Shown: in pieces, positions 15,901-26,230 of the stretch
How the letters are laid out: every line of letters starts with the position of its first letter
How positions within the stretch are numbered: the first letter of the stretch is position 1
DNA from: Candidatus Rikenella faecigallinarum
GTDB lineage: Bacteria; Bacteroidota; Bacteroidia; Bacteroidales; Rikenellaceae
Length of the DNA stretch: 41,139 nucleotides
Direction: 5' to 3'
Assembly (NCBI GenBank): GCA_019113395.1
Contig: DXHL01000036.1
Location: 1 to 41,139, forward strand
Position numbers and translations under genes: made by a program
Notes under the pieces: model-generated
What the model saw: only the letters and a program-made list of their open reading frames with translations
Told to the model about the DNA's origin: nothing
The model's database searches: none

Positions 15901-17418
15901 ATGAACCGTCTGCTCTGTCCGGTCCTGCTGACCGGCCTGCTGCCCCTGACAGCCGCAGCCAAATCGCATAAACCGCAACAACACCCCAATATTATCTATA
16001 TCCTGGCCGATGACCTGGGATATGGCGACCTATCGGCTCTCAACCCCGACTCCAAAATACACACGGAGCATATCGACAGCCTGGCTGCACAAGGCATCTC
16101 CTTCACCGATGCCCACACCTCCTCGTCGGTCTCCACGCCGTCGCGCTACTCCATCCTGACGGGACGCTACAACTGGCGTTCAACCTTGCAATCGGGTGTC
16201 AGTTGGTCATATTCCGCTCCGCTGATTGAACCCGAACGGCTCACCGTGGCAGGACTACTGCACAAGGCGGGATACCACACCGCCTGCATCGGCAAATGGC
16301 ACCTTGGTCTGGGGTGGCAATACCGAACCGACAATCCCGAGGTCGTGGATTTCACTCGTCCCCTCACCGCCTGCCCGAACGACAACGGATTCGACTACTC
16401 CTACATCATGCCCGCCTCGCTTGATATCCCGCCTTACGTCTACATCGAGAACGGGCGTATCACGGCTCCGGTCACCGATACCATCCAGGCCAACGGAGGC
16501 TACAGCTTTTGGCGGGAAGGGCCTATTGCCGAAGATTTTGACATTCTGCGCACGCTCGACCACTTTACGGACAAAGCCGTGGAATACATTAAACGGCAGG
16601 CGGCAGACGACTCACCCTTCTTTCTCTACTTCCCGCTCACAGCACCCCACACGCCGATTATCCCCTCGGACCCCTACCGCGGCAAAAGCGGCATCGGCCC
16701 CTACGGGGACTTTGTCCTCCACGTGGATGACGTAGTGGGGCGCATTATGGAGGCGGTGCGGGTCTGCGGCATCGAAGAGAATACTCTTATCGTCTTCACC
16801 TCGGACAACGGCTGCTCGCCCATGGCCAACTACAAAAACCTGAGGGCGCACGGCCACAATCCCAGCTACATCTACCGCGGTGCAAAAGCAGATATTTATG
16901 ACGGCGGGCACCGCGTACCGTATATCATCCGCTACCCGGCAGTGGTCGCTGCGGGCAGTCGGAGCGATGTCCCTGTCTGCCTGACAGGCTTTATGGCCAC
17001 CTGTGCCGAACTGGTCGGAATCTCTCTGCCCGACAACGCCGGCGAAGACAGTTTCAGCCAACTGCCCCTCCTCCGGGGCAAGGAACGCCCCGCCGACCGC
17101 AACCGTATCCTTATCCACCACTCCCACGACGGGTATTTTGCCCTGCGGCAGGGCGAATGGAAACTGTGTGTCTGCCCGGGTTCGGGCGGATGGAGCACCC
17201 CCGTACCGGGCGCTGAAGCACCCGATGCTCCACGCATGCAACTCTTCGACATGTCCGCCACACCCGAAGAGGCCACCACCGACAACTGCTACACCCCCGA
17301 AAACCACCAGAGCGCCCGCATGCTGCGGAGACTCGAAAAAGCCATTGCCCGCGGACGAACCACCCCGGGTCCCGCCCAATCCAACGACACACAGGTAGTG
17401 CTCTACAAACAGCCTTAG
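15901..17418 (+). CDS. Serine-type exported sulfatase
   Basis: A 505-residue exported sulfatase (signal peptide about residues 1-20, ending TAAA). Metal-binding Asp37-Asp38 lies in ILADDLGYGD. The modification motif is S78-T-P-S-R, so the catalytic formylglycine is made from serine, which in anaerobes needs the radical SAM enzyme anSME rather than oxygen-dependent FGE. The GKWHLGL motif and FTSDNGCSP are conserved arylsulfatase features. The family removes sulfate from glycans such as mucin or glycosaminoglycans; the exact substrate cannot be read from sequence. No SusC/SusD pair or glycosidase is next to it, so it is not in an obvious polysaccharide utilisation locus. The ATG at 15901 is chosen because the signal peptide begins there. 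Confidence 0.9.
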   Translation: MNRLLCPVLLTGLLPLTAAAKSHKPQQHPNIIYILADDLGYGDLSALNPDSKIHTEHIDSLAAQGISFTDAHTSSSVSTPSRYSILTGRYNWRSTLQSGVSWSYSAPLIEPERLTVAGLLHKAGYHTACIGKWHLGLGWQYRTDNPEVVDFTRPLTACPNDNGFDYSYIMPASLDIPPYVYIENGRITAPVTDTIQANGGYSFWREGPIAEDFDILRTLDHFTDKAVEYIKRQAADDSPFFLYFPLTAPHTPIIPSDPYRGKSGIGPYGDFVLHVDDVVGRIMEAVRVCGIEENTLIVFTSDNGCSPMANYKNLRAHGHNPSYIYRGAKADIYDGGHRVPYIIRYPAVVAAGSRSDVPVCLTGFMATCAELVGISLPDNAGEDSFSQLPLLRGKERPADRNRILIHHSHDGYFALRQGEWKLCVCPGSGGWSTPVPGAEAPDAPRMQLFDMSATPEEATTDNCYTPENHQSARMLRRLEKAIARGRTTPGPAQSNDTQVVLYKQP

Positions 17419-17445
17419 TATCGGTTCGCACGATGCGACAAAGGA

Positions 17446-17477
17446 TTTGGGAGTCTCGCAAAAAAGCCCTATCTTAG
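17446..17477 (+). promoter_or_regulatory. Putative gyrA promoter
   Basis: TTTG at 17446-17449, a 20-base spacer and TATCTTAG at 17470-17477, which is one base from TAnnTTTG. The spacing is right for the Bacteroidota primary sigma factor. The gyrA start codon is about 32 bases further on, after an AAGCAAGGA ribosome-binding-like stretch. Confidence 0.6.
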
Positions 17478-17509
17478 TAGCTTAAAAGCCAAGCAAGGAT
17501 ATACAACCC

Positions 17510-20029
17510 ATGATGGAAGAACGTAAAGAGAGAATCATCAAAATCAATATCGAAGAAGAGATGAAAAGCGCCTACATCGACTACTCGATGTCGGTGATTG
17601 TCTCCCGTGCCCTGCCCGACGTCCGCGACGGACTCAAACCCGTCCACCGACGCGTGCTCTACGGGATGAGCAACGAACTCTCGCTCTACTCCGATAAACC
17701 CTACAAAAAATCGGCCCGTATCGTCGGCGAAGTCCTCGGGAAATTCCACCCCCACGGCGACTTGTCGGTCTATGACGCCATGGTGCGTATGGCCCAGGAG
17801 TGGTCCATGCGCTACCCCCTGGTCGATGGGCAGGGTAACTTCGGGAGCGTGGACGGCGACAGCCCTGCCGCCATGCGTTATACCGAAGCCCGCATGAAAA
17901 AAATTACCGACGAAGTGATGGCCGACATCGACAAGGAAACGGTCGATTTCACCCTCAACTTCGACGACACCATCTACGAACCCACCGTACTCCCGACCAA
18001 AATACCGCTGCTGCTGGTCAACGGGAGTTCGGGGATTGCTGTCGGGATGGCTACCAACATGCCGCCCCACAACCTGAGCGACACCATCGAAGCCATCGAC
18101 GCCTACATCGATAACCCCGACATCGAAATTTCGGAACTTATCGAGAAAATCAAAGCACCGGATTTCCCTACGGGCGGGATTATCTACGGTTACGAAGGGG
18201 TCCGCGAAGCCTACGAAACCGGGCGCGGACGCGTCGTGATTCGCTCGAAAACCGACATCGAACACACCCCATCGGGACGCGAATGCATCGTCATTACGGA
18301 AATCCCGTACCAGGTCAATAAGGCCGAAATGATTCAAAAAATCGCCGGCCTTATCAACGAAAAGAAAATCGAAGGCATCTCGTACATCAACGACGAAAGC
18401 GACCGAAACGGGATGCGTATCGTCATCATCCTCAAACACGATGCCGTGGCGAGCGTGGTGCTGAACACCCTCTTCAAATACACCCAGCTCCAATCCACCT
18501 TCTCGGTCAATAACATTGCCCTGGTGGACGGACGGCCGCGTGCCCTGAACCTCAAAGACCTTATCAAATACTTCGTTCGCCACCGCCATGACGTGGTCGT
18601 GCGGCGAACCCAATACGACCTGCGCAAAGCCGAAGAACGGGCCCATATCCTCGAAGGGTTGCTGATTGCCCAGGACAACATCGACGAGGTTATCCGTATC
18701 ATTCGGGCAGCCAAAAATGCCGACGATGCCAAAGCCGGACTTATCGCCCGTTTCAGCCTGAGCGATGCCCAGGCACAGGCCATTGTCGATATGCGTCTGC
18801 GCGCACTCACCGGACTCGAACACGAAAAACTCCAGGAAGAGTACGACGAACTGCGCAAAATGATAGCCTACTACAACGAGCTGCTCGCCAGCGAGCCCAT
18901 GCAGATGCAGGTCATCAAGGACGAACTCAACGAAATACGCGAAAAATACGGCGACAAACGACGCAGCGAAATCGTCCTCACCGCCGAAGAGTTCAACCCC
19001 GAAGACTTCTATGCCGACGAAGAGGTGGTCATCACCATCTCGCACATGGGATACATCAAACGCACGCCCCTGACCGAATATCGCACCCAGTCACGCGGCG
19101 GTGTCGGTTCGAAAGGGTCGGCCACACGTGACGCCGACTTTATCGAGCACATGTATGTGACCACCATGCACAACACCATGCTCTTCTTCACCGAAAAAGG
19201 GCGTTGCTACTGGCTCAAGGTGTACGAGATTCCGGAAGGGAGCCGTGCCTCGAAAGGACGCGCCATCCAGAACGTTATCCAAATCGAACCCGACGACAAG
19301 GTACGCGCATACATCAACGTACGGCGACTCAACGACCCGGAATACGTCAACAGCAACTACATCGTAATGTGTACCCGCGACGGGATTATCAAGAAGACCC
19401 TGCTGGAAGCCTATTCGCGTCCGCGCCAAAACGGGGTCAACGCCATTACCATCAAGGAGGGCGACCAACTGATTGATGCGGCCCTCACCTCGGGGAATGC
19501 TCAGATTATCATTGCGGCTCGCGACGGCAAGGCCATCCGTTTTGAAGAGGACAAAGTGCGCGCCATCGGACGTACTGCCGCAGGGGTACGGGGTATTAAC
19601 CTCGACGAAGGCGACCAGGTTATCGGCATGCTGACCGTGGAACCCGACCAGAAACCCGAAATCCTGGTGGTATCCGAAAACGGATACGGCAAACGGACCG
19701 ACCTGGACGACTACCGCATCACCGGACGCTTCGGCAAAGGGGTCAAGACCATCCAAATCACCGAAAAAACCGGGAAACTCATCTCGATTCAGGCCGTGAG
19801 CGACGAAAACGACCTGATGATTATCAACCGTTCGGGTCTCACGATTCGGACTCCGGTCTCGGACATCCGCGTCACGGGACGGGCCGCGCAAGGGGTCAAA
19901 ATCATCAACCTGCGCGGAAACGACGCCATTGCCTCGGTGATTGCCGTTCCCAAAAGCGATGAAACGGAGGATGCACAAACGGATGACAACCAAACGGTAA
20001 CGGAGGATAACGAAAATACGGAAGCCTAA
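17510..20029 (+). CDS. gyrA: DNA gyrase subunit A
   Basis: An 839-residue type II topoisomerase subunit that cuts and rejoins DNA during negative supercoiling, working with GyrB encoded elsewhere. Catalytic Tyr124 lies in [10 protein letters not shown]. The C-terminal domain carries a GyrA-box-like [10 protein letters not shown] sequence, which favours GyrA over ParC, and a beta-pinwheel of repeated modules, ending in a short acidic tail. In the quinolone-resistance region the sequence is [13 protein letters not shown], so residue 85 (E. coli 83) is Leu, encoded by TTG at 17762-17764, where Ser is usual. Two adjacent ATGs (17510, 17513) are equally possible starts. A TPR protein gene follows 45 bases downstream. 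Confidence 0.96.
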   Translation: MMEERKERIIKINIEEEMKSAYIDYSMSVIVSRALPDVRDGLKPVHRRVLYGMSNELSLYSDKPYKKSARIVGEVLGKFHPHGDLSVYDAMVRMAQEWSMRYPLVDGQGNFGSVDGDSPAAMRYTEARMKKITDEVMADIDKETVDFTLNFDDTIYEPTVLPTKIPLLLVNGSSGIAVGMATNMPPHNLSDTIEAIDAYIDNPDIEISELIEKIKAPDFPTGGIIYGYEGVREAYETGRGRVVIRSKTDIEHTPSGRECIVITEIPYQVNKAEMIQKIAGLINEKKIEGISYINDESDRNGMRIVIILKHDAVASVVLNTLFKYTQLQSTFSVNNIALVDGRPRALNLKDLIKYFVRHRHDVVVRRTQYDLRKAEERAHILEGLLIAQDNIDEVIRIIRAAKNADDAKAGLIARFSLSDAQAQAIVDMRLRALTGLEHEKLQEEYDELRKMIAYYNELLASEPMQMQVIKDELNEIREKYGDKRRSEIVLTAEEFNPEDFYADEEVVITISHMGYIKRTPLTEYRTQSRGGVGSKGSATRDADFIEHMYVTTMHNTMLFFTEKGRCYWLKVYEIPEGSRASKGRAIQNVIQIEPDDKVRAYINVRRLNDPEYVNSNYIVMCTRDGIIKKTLLEAYSRPRQNGVNAITIKEGDQLIDAALTSGNAQIIIAARDGKAIRFEEDKVRAIGRTAAGVRGINLDEGDQVIGMLTVEPDQKPEILVVSENGYGKRTDLDDYRITGRFGKGVKTIQITEKTGKLISIQAVSDENDLMIINRSGLTIRTPVSDIRVTGRAAQGVKIINLRGNDAIASVIAVPKSDETEDAQTDDNQTVTEDNENTEA

Positions 20030-20074
20030 CCTCCATCCCCACCCAATGAATAACCAACAACTACACCATAAGTT

Positions 20075-21382
20075 ATGAAAAAACTCCTTTTGATTCTTGC
20101 CGCTGCAGCGACTACGCTCACCGCAAGCTCCCAAACCAAAGAGTTGGATAACCTCAACAAACGGCTGACCAAAAGCGACGAAACCGTAGCTGACCCCAAA
20201 AAAGCCGGCTCGGCAAATACCTGGATTGACCATGCTCAGGTGCTGATGTCTGCTTCGAAAATCTATACCAAAGAGTTGATTGCCGGATTCTCTATCGAAC
20301 AGACCCTCAACCTGATTCAGCAACAACCTCAGAACGTGGTAGAAGTCGAAGTGTCCGGAAAACCCCACAAACGCTACGAATTTGAAAATTTCGACATCTA
20401 CGTCGATGAAAACGGTTCTGTAGCTTTCTGGAGCACCAAAAAAGAGTTCCGTCCCGGAGCCCTCAACAGCGCCTTTGATGCCCTCAAAAAAGCCTACGGC
20501 ATTGACCCCAATATCATGACCGGGAAAGGCTATATGGTGGCTACCGACATGCTCAACCAGTTCAACACCGACGGGATGAACCTCTACAACCTCGGAAAAA
20601 AGGCTGAAGCGGCCGATATGTTTGTCAAAGCGGCTGAAACCAACCAAATGATGGGGAACGTAGACTCAGTGATGATATACTATGCCGGTGTAGCGTACAA
20701 CGAAGCCGGCGAGTACGACAAAGCCATCGAATACCTCAACAAGGCACGCGAAATCGGCTACGACCAGCAGGGAGGCGTGGATTCCTACATTGCCTACATC
20801 CAGCAACAACAGGGCAAAGACGAAGATGCCATTGCCACGCTGGAGGCTGCCATTGTGAAATACCCGACCAACAACCAACTGGTTACGCAACTGATTGACC
20901 TCTACGTACAAACCAAACGCAGCCCGGACAAAGTGGTTGCCATGCTCGACCAGGCTAAAAAACTCGACCCGAGCAACGGGGCACTCTACCTGCTGGAAGG
21001 GTCGCTTTGGGACCAGATGGGCGATGCCGAGAAAGCCGAAGCCGCATTCCTTGAAGCCACCAAAGTGGAACCCGACAACTACATCGGTTACATGAATGCC
21101 GGTATTATGAAAGCCCGCAAAGGCGACAAACTCATCCAACAGGCTCAGGCCCTGGACCTGAAAGACGTGAAAGGATACAACGCCCTGATTGAACAGGCTA
21201 TTCCGTTCTATGACGGAGCTATCGAGCTGCTCGAAAAAGCACACGAAATCAAACCGGATGAAATCGCTGTGGTAGGGCTGCTCAAGAGCCTCTATTACCA
21301 GAAAGTGAGCGACGGCCCCGAAATGGAAGCCAAGTTCAACCACTACAACGACCTCTACAAATCGATGGAAGCTGCTGAATAG
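20075..21382 (+). CDS. Exported tetratricopeptide-repeat protein
   Basis: A 435-residue protein with an N-terminal signal peptide (MKKLLLILAAAATTLTASSQ) and no lipobox cysteine. TPR-like helix pairs run from about residue 170 to 400, for example YAGVAYNEAGEYDKAIEYLNKAREIG and LYLLEGSLWDQMGDAEKAEAAFLEATKVEPDN. The first 150 residues are not recognisable. TPR proteins of this type mediate protein-protein contacts in the periplasm; no partner can be named. It lies 45 bases after gyrA with no own promoter seen, so it is probably co-transcribed. A strong terminator follows. Confidence 0.85.
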   Translation: MKKLLLILAAAATTLTASSQTKELDNLNKRLTKSDETVADPKKAGSANTWIDHAQVLMSASKIYTKELIAGFSIEQTLNLIQQQPQNVVEVEVSGKPHKRYEFENFDIYVDENGSVAFWSTKKEFRPGALNSAFDALKKAYGIDPNIMTGKGYMVATDMLNQFNTDGMNLYNLGKKAEAADMFVKAAETNQMMGNVDSVMIYYAGVAYNEAGEYDKAIEYLNKAREIGYDQQGGVDSYIAYIQQQQGKDEDAIATLEAAIVKYPTNNQLVTQLIDLYVQTKRSPDKVVAMLDQAKKLDPSNGALYLLEGSLWDQMGDAEKAEAAFLEATKVEPDNYIGYMNAGIMKARKGDKLIQQAQALDLKDVKGYNALIEQAIPFYDGAIELLEKAHEIKPDEIAVVGLLKSLYYQKVSDGPEMEAKFNHYNDLYKSMEAAE

Positions 21383-21440
21383 GTACCGTTGATTCCGGAG
21401 AAATAAGACACTGCACAGCCTTGTGCTGGGCATGAGCCAC

Positions 21441-21476
21441 AGGAGCGGATGAGAATTTCATCCGCTCCTATTTTTT
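21441..21476 (+). terminator. Rho-independent terminator after gyrA-TPR
   Basis: A 12-bp perfect stem (21441-21452 and 21458-21469) with a 5-base loop and a run of six T at 21471-21476. It overlaps the -33 element of the next promoter. Confidence 0.88.
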
Positions 21477-21486
21477 CGTATCTTTG
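21456..21486 (+). promoter_or_regulatory. Putative promoter of the suf operon
   Basis: TTTC at 21456-21459, a 19-base spacer and TATCTTTG at 21479-21486, an exact -7 match with a -33 one base from TTTG. The -33 element sits in the loop and 3' arm of the preceding terminator. The leader to the sufB ATG would be about 60 bases. Confidence 0.65.
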
Positions 21487-21553
21487 TGAAATTTACCGGA
21501 CAGGTACTCCGTTTGTAAGAAGCATACCTGTTGTGTGCAAAGATTGCCCTCTC

Positions 21554-22999
21554 ATGGAAGAAAGAAAAATCATCGAAAACGCCGCCCAAGGCGAATATAA
21601 ATACGGATTTACTTCGGACATCGACACCGAGACCATCGGAAAAGGGTTGAACGAAGAGATTATCCGTAAAATATCGGCGCTCAAGGAAGAGCCCCAGTGG
21701 TTATTGGACTTTCGGTTAAAGGCTTTCCGAAAATGGCAGACCTTGACCATGCCCGACTGGGCACATCTGGAGATTCCGCCGATTGACTATCAGGACATTA
21801 TCTATTATGCGGCTCCGCGAAAGGACAAAAAACTGAAAAGCAGCATGGAGGAGGTGGACCCTGAACTGCGGGCCACGTTCGAAAAACTGGGTATCCCCCT
21901 CGACGAACAAAAGGCTCTTGCAGGAGTGGCGGTCGATGCCGTCATCGACTCCGTGTCGGTCAAAACCACCTTCCAGGAGACACTCGCCGAAAAAGGTATC
22001 ATCTTCTGCTCCTTCTCCGAGGCCGTGAAAAACCACCCCGAACTGGTCAAAAAGTATCTGGGGTCGGTGGTCCCCTACACCGATAACTTCTTTGCCGCCC
22101 TGAACTCGGCCGTTTTCTCCGACGGGTCGTTCTGCTATATCCCGAAAGGGGTACGATGCCCCATGGAGCTCTCCACCTACTTCCGCATCAACGCCGCCGG
22201 AACGGGACAGTTCGAACGGACGCTGATTGTGGCCGACGAAGAGGCCTATGTCAGCTACCTCGAAGGGTGTACGGCCCCCATGCGTGACGAGAACCAACTC
22301 CATGCCGCCATCGTCGAAATCGTGGTCGAACGCAACGCCGAGGTCAAATACTCCACCGTACAGAACTGGTACCCGGGCGACAAGGAGGGACGCGGAGGCG
22401 TCTTTAACTTTGTGACCAAACGCGGCATCTGCCGCGGCGAAAATGCCAAACTCAGCTGGACACAGGTCGAAACCGGCTCGGCCATCACGTGGAAATACCC
22501 TTCGTGTATTCTGGCCGGCGACAATAGTGTGGCAGAGTTCTATTCGGTGGCGCTCACCGGCAACCGCCAACAGGCCGACACGGGTACCAAAATGATTCAC
22601 CTCGGCAAAAACAGCCGCAGCCGCATCGTCAGCAAAGGTATCTCGACCGGTCGTTCGCAAAACTCCTACCGAGGGCTGGTGCGCGTGGCCAAACAGGCCA
22701 CGGGATGTTGGAACTACTCGCAGTGCGACTCGCTCCTCATTGGCGACAAGTGCGGGGCACACACCTTCCCCTACATCGAGTGCGGCAACTCCTCCAGCAC
22801 CGTCGAACACGAGGCAACCACCTCCAAAATCAGCGAAGAACAACTCTTCTACTGCAACCAGCGCGGCATTTCGACCGAAGAGGCCGTGGGGCTGATTGTG
22901 AACGGGTACGCCAAAGAGGTGCTGAACCAGTTGCCGATGGAGTTTGCCGTCGAAGCACAGAAACTGCTCTCCCTCTCGCTCGAAGGGAGCGTGGGATAA
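21554..22999 (+). CDS. sufB: Fe-S cluster scaffold subunit SufB
   Basis: SufB is the scaffold on which the SUF system builds Fe-S clusters, in a complex with SufC and SufD. The 481-residue protein has the family features [33 protein letters not shown] in the centre, [22 protein letters not shown], and a C-terminal [30 protein letters not shown] with the cysteine region needed for sulfur transfer. The ATG at 21554 follows the promoter; an upstream extension to 21449 would run through the terminator and is rejected. Confidence 0.95.
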   Translation: MEERKIIENAAQGEYKYGFTSDIDTETIGKGLNEEIIRKISALKEEPQWLLDFRLKAFRKWQTLTMPDWAHLEIPPIDYQDIIYYAAPRKDKKLKSSMEEVDPELRATFEKLGIPLDEQKALAGVAVDAVIDSVSVKTTFQETLAEKGIIFCSFSEAVKNHPELVKKYLGSVVPYTDNFFAALNSAVFSDGSFCYIPKGVRCPMELSTYFRINAAGTGQFERTLIVADEEAYVSYLEGCTAPMRDENQLHAAIVEIVVERNAEVKYSTVQNWYPGDKEGRGGVFNFVTKRGICRGENAKLSWTQVETGSAITWKYPSCILAGDNSVAEFYSVALTGNRQQADTGTKMIHLGKNSRSRIVSKGISTGRSQNSYRGLVRVAKQATGCWNYSQCDSLLIGDKCGAHTFPYIECGNSSSTVEHEATTSKISEEQLFYCNQRGISTEEAVGLIVNGYAKEVLNQLPMEFAVEAQKLLSLSLEGSVG

Positions 23000-23066
23000 T
23001 CTTCAGGTGACCCACCATTTACGAATATCATACATTATCCACACCATACAAAGCGCACGAAAGACT

Positions 23067-23846
23067 ATGAGTCAGAATATATTGGAAATCAAAAACCTTC
23101 ACGCCACGGTAGCCGACGAAGGCAAAGAGATTCTCAAAGGTATCAACCTGAGCGTCAATGCCGGTGAAGTACACGCCATTATGGGCCCGAACGGGTCGGG
23201 CAAATCGACCCTGGCCTCGGTGCTGGCCGGGAACGAACGTTTTGCGGTAACGGACGGCAGCGTGACCTTCCGCGATAAAAACCTGCTCGATATGAGCATC
23301 GAGGAGCGGGCTGCCCAAGGGCTCTTCCTCGGTTTCCAGTACCCGGTCGAAATCCCCGGGGTCTCGATGGCCAACTTCCTGCGGCTGGCCATGAACCAGC
23401 AACGGGCATTCCGCGGCGAAGAACTCATCTCGTCGGGTGATTTTCTGCGGTTGATGCGCGAAAAGAGCCAAATCGTCGAACTAGGCGACAAACTCATGAA
23501 CCGCTCGGTCAATGAAGGCTTTTCGGGAGGCGAAAAGAAACGCAACGAGATATTCCAGATGGCGATGCTCGAACCGACGCTCGCCGTACTCGACGAAACC
23601 GACAGCGGACTCGACATCGACGCCCTGCGGGTGGTGGCCACGGGCGTGGCGCGGCTCAAACGCCCCGACAATGCAACGATTGTCATCACCCACTACCAAC
23701 GGCTGCTCGATTATATTGTCCCCGATGTGGTACACGTGCTCTACCACGGCCGCATCATCTACTCGGCCGGGAAAGAGCTGGCCAAAGAGCTCGAAGAACG
23801 CGGTTACGACTGGCTCATTCGCGAATACGGAGATAAAGAGGAGTAA
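23067..23846 (+). CDS. sufC: Fe-S assembly ATPase SufC
   Basis: A 259-residue ABC-type ATPase that works in the cytoplasm with SufB and SufD, not in transport. Walker A GPNGSGKST is at residues 40-48, the signature is FSGGEKKRNEI, and Walker B is LAVLDETDSGLDIDAL, all as in SufC. The C-terminal VHVLYHGRIIYSAGKELAKELEERGYDW segment is typical. The ATG at 23067 gives the standard N-terminus MSQNILEIKNLHA. sufD begins 5 bases after the stop. Confidence 0.96.
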   Translation: MSQNILEIKNLHATVADEGKEILKGINLSVNAGEVHAIMGPNGSGKSTLASVLAGNERFAVTDGSVTFRDKNLLDMSIEERAAQGLFLGFQYPVEIPGVSMANFLRLAMNQQRAFRGEELISSGDFLRLMREKSQIVELGDKLMNRSVNEGFSGGEKKRNEIFQMAMLEPTLAVLDETDSGLDIDALRVVATGVARLKRPDNATIVITHYQRLLDYIVPDVVHVLYHGRIIYSAGKELAKELEERGYDWLIREYGDKEE

Positions 23847-23851
23847 GCGCT

Positions 23852-24964
23852 ATGGAGAGAATCGTCAAAGAACGTTATCGGTACACCCCGCTGGGAACGC
23901 TGCGCGAACGGTTGGGCGGTGATGCCGGGACTTTTCATTCGGCACTGGCCGAACTGGACATTGAGGCCAGCAACTGTCTGTGTCGCAAGAATGCGGTAGC
24001 GGCAGCCGATTTAACGGCAGCCCTGCAGACACAAACCGAGATACTGGCAGGCGACCCGCTGGTGGCGGATAACCTCGCCACGGAAGACCGCCTGACACAA
24101 GGTCTGCAAATCGAGATTCCCGACAACTATCGGGCCGAAGGGGTGCTGTATGTCCATGTCCGCTACCCGGAGCAGGGCGCGCAACACGGCACCAAATACG
24201 TACAGCGTTTCACCATCCGTGCCGGGCGGAATGCGCAGGTGAGGATTGCCCTCTACCACCACCCCGTACCCGCGACCGAGGCGGCACTACAGACCGTCAT
24301 CAACTCGCTGACCCTTATCGATGCCGCGGACGGAGCACAGGTCGAGCTGATTGAGGTGGCCGAAAGTCGGGCCACCTACCTCAGCTCGTCCGTATGCCGC
24401 CAGCACAACGACTCGAACGTCAAGGTGACCACCATCGACCTGGATAACGCCTATCTGCGCCGCAACCAGTTTATCGCGCTCGAACAGCAGGGTGCCGAGT
24501 GTACGCTCGAAGGGATTTATATCACCGACGGCGAACAGCACTGTGACAACTATATCCGCATGCACCACGCCGTACCGCACTGTACCAGCCACCAGTTCTT
24601 CAAAGGAGTGGCCGAAGGGGCCTCGCATGCGGCCTTTACGGGACATGTCTACGTGGCTCCCGGAGCACAACAGACCGTAGCGCTGCAGGAGAACCACAAC
24701 ATTGTTCTAACGGACCAGGCTCGTATCGACACCCGTCCTCAACTGGAAATCTATGCCGATGACGTGAAGTGTAACCACGGGGCGACCATCGGTCGGCTCG
24801 ACCCCGAAGCCATCTACTACATGCGTCAGCGGGGTATCAGTATCGAAGCGGCCAAACGGCTCCAGATTGAAGGGTTTATCGACGAAATCATCGACCGCAG
24901 CCACATCGACGAACTCAGCCACCTGCTCCGCGAGAAGGTGTCGAAACGGCTGCAAAACAGTTAG
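23852..24964 (+). CDS. sufD: Fe-S assembly protein SufD (short form)
   Basis: A 370-residue partner of SufB with the shared beta-helix core: VRIALYHH, SSSVCRQHNDSNVKVTTIDL, then HCTSHQFFKGVAEGASHAAFTGHVYV and DVKCNHGATIGRLDPEAIYYMRQRGIS at the end, including the conserved Cys-Asn-His. It is shorter than typical SufD (about 420-450 residues), mainly at the N-terminus, where the helical region seems reduced. The gap to sufC is only 5 bases and the frame upstream belongs to sufC, so a longer protein is not available here. Confidence 0.9.
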   Translation: MERIVKERYRYTPLGTLRERLGGDAGTFHSALAELDIEASNCLCRKNAVAAADLTAALQTQTEILAGDPLVADNLATEDRLTQGLQIEIPDNYRAEGVLYVHVRYPEQGAQHGTKYVQRFTIRAGRNAQVRIALYHHPVPATEAALQTVINSLTLIDAADGAQVELIEVAESRATYLSSSVCRQHNDSNVKVTTIDLDNAYLRRNQFIALEQQGAECTLEGIYITDGEQHCDNYIRMHHAVPHCTSHQFFKGVAEGASHAAFTGHVYVAPGAQQTVALQENHNIVLTDQARIDTRPQLEIYADDVKCNHGATIGRLDPEAIYYMRQRGISIEAAKRLQIEGFIDEIIDRSHIDELSHLLREKVSKRLQNS

Positions 24965-24968
24965 TATC

Positions 24969-26192
24969 ATGAAGAGCCTCGAAGCGATACGTTCCGATTT
25001 TCCGATACTCTCGGCCACGGTACACGGCAAACCGCTGGTCTATCTCGATTCGGCGGCTACGGCACAGAAGCCCGAAGTGGTGATTCGTGCCGTGGATGAA
25101 CTGCACCGCACGATGAATGCCAATATCCATCGGGGCATCCACTATATGGCCGAAGAGACGACCGCACGCTACGAAGCGGCTCGCGAACGGGTACGGGCAC
25201 TGCTGAATGCCGCCTCGACCCGTGAGATTGTCTTCACCAGCGGCGCGACACAGTCTATCAATCTCGTGGCAACCAGTTTTGGCGATAAGTATATCCGTCA
25301 GGGGGACAACATTCTGATTACGGAGATGGAGCACCACTCGAACATCGTGCCGTGGCAGATAGTGGCCGAACGGTGGGGGGCTGAGGTGCGGGTGATTCCG
25401 TTTGACGAAACGGGAGCCCTGCGACTCGACCTGCTGCCCGAACTGATGGACGAGAAGACCCGCATTGTAGCCGTTACACAGGCCTCCAATGTGCTGGGAA
25501 CCATGCCCGACCTGCGCAAAATCATAGACCTGGCTCATGCACGGGACATACCCGTGTTGGTAGACGGGTGTCAGGGGGTGGTGCACACCCGGACCAATGT
25601 ACAGGCGTTGGACTGCGACTTTTACGCCTTCTCGGGCCACAAGCTCTACGGGCCTACGGGTATCGGGGTGCTGTACGGCAAGGAGAAATGGCTGGCGGCA
25701 CTGCCTCCCTACATGGGTGGAGGCGACATGGTGCAGACGGTGACCATTCCGCGGGGAACCACCTTTGCCGAGCTGCCGCTCAAGTTTGAAGCCGGAACAT
25801 CGAATTATATCGGAGCCATTGCGCTCGGTACGGCCATCGACTACCTGAACGATTTGGACAGTGAATGGATACACAGCCACGAAGAGAGCCTCCTGCGACA
25901 TGTGACCGAACAGCTGCAGTTGCGTGTCGAAGGGATACGTATCTACGGGAGCACTCCGGGGAAAAGCCCCATCGTCTCATTTACTGTCGAGGGAACCCAC
26001 CCGGCGGACATTGGGATGATTGTCGATAAGTTAGGCGTGGCCATTCGCACGGGCACACATTGCGCCGAACCTGTCATGACCCATTATGGCACGACGGCCA
26101 TGTGCCGCCTCTCCATCGGACTATACAATACGAAGGAGGAGATGGACGTCGCAGTGGCAGCCATCCAACGGGCTGCGGCCATGCTGCGATAG
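24969..26192 (+). CDS. sufS: Cysteine desulfurase SufS
   Basis: A PLP-dependent class V aminotransferase-fold enzyme that takes sulfur from cysteine for Fe-S assembly. PLP lysine is Lys225 in FSGHKLYGPTG, and the persulfide-forming cysteine is Cys365 in RTGTHCAEP, the group II (SufS) pattern. The 407-residue length is normal. MKSLEAIRSDFPIL at 24969 is the usual start, 4 bases after the sufD stop. No sufE or sufU gene is adjacent. Confidence 0.96.
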   Translation: MKSLEAIRSDFPILSATVHGKPLVYLDSAATAQKPEVVIRAVDELHRTMNANIHRGIHYMAEETTARYEAARERVRALLNAASTREIVFTSGATQSINLVATSFGDKYIRQGDNILITEMEHHSNIVPWQIVAERWGAEVRVIPFDETGALRLDLLPELMDEKTRIVAVTQASNVLGTMPDLRKIIDLAHARDIPVLVDGCQGVVHTRTNVQALDCDFYAFSGHKLYGPTGIGVLYGKEKWLAALPPYMGGGDMVQTVTIPRGTTFAELPLKFEAGTSNYIGAIALGTAIDYLNDLDSEWIHSHEESLLRHVTEQLQLRVEGIRIYGSTPGKSPIVSFTVEGTHPADIGMIVDKLGVAIRTGTHCAEPVMTHYGTTAMCRLSIGLYNTKEEMDVAVAAIQRAAAMLR

Positions 26193-26230
26193 CCCTGCAT
26201 ACCTGAAATCAAAACACCACCTATACAACC

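Noticed and set aside
17510..20029. ParC (topoisomerase IV subunit A) instead of GyrA
   Set aside because: The C-terminal half has a GyrA-box-like [10 protein letters not shown] sequence and a full set of beta-pinwheel modules, and the length fits GyrA.
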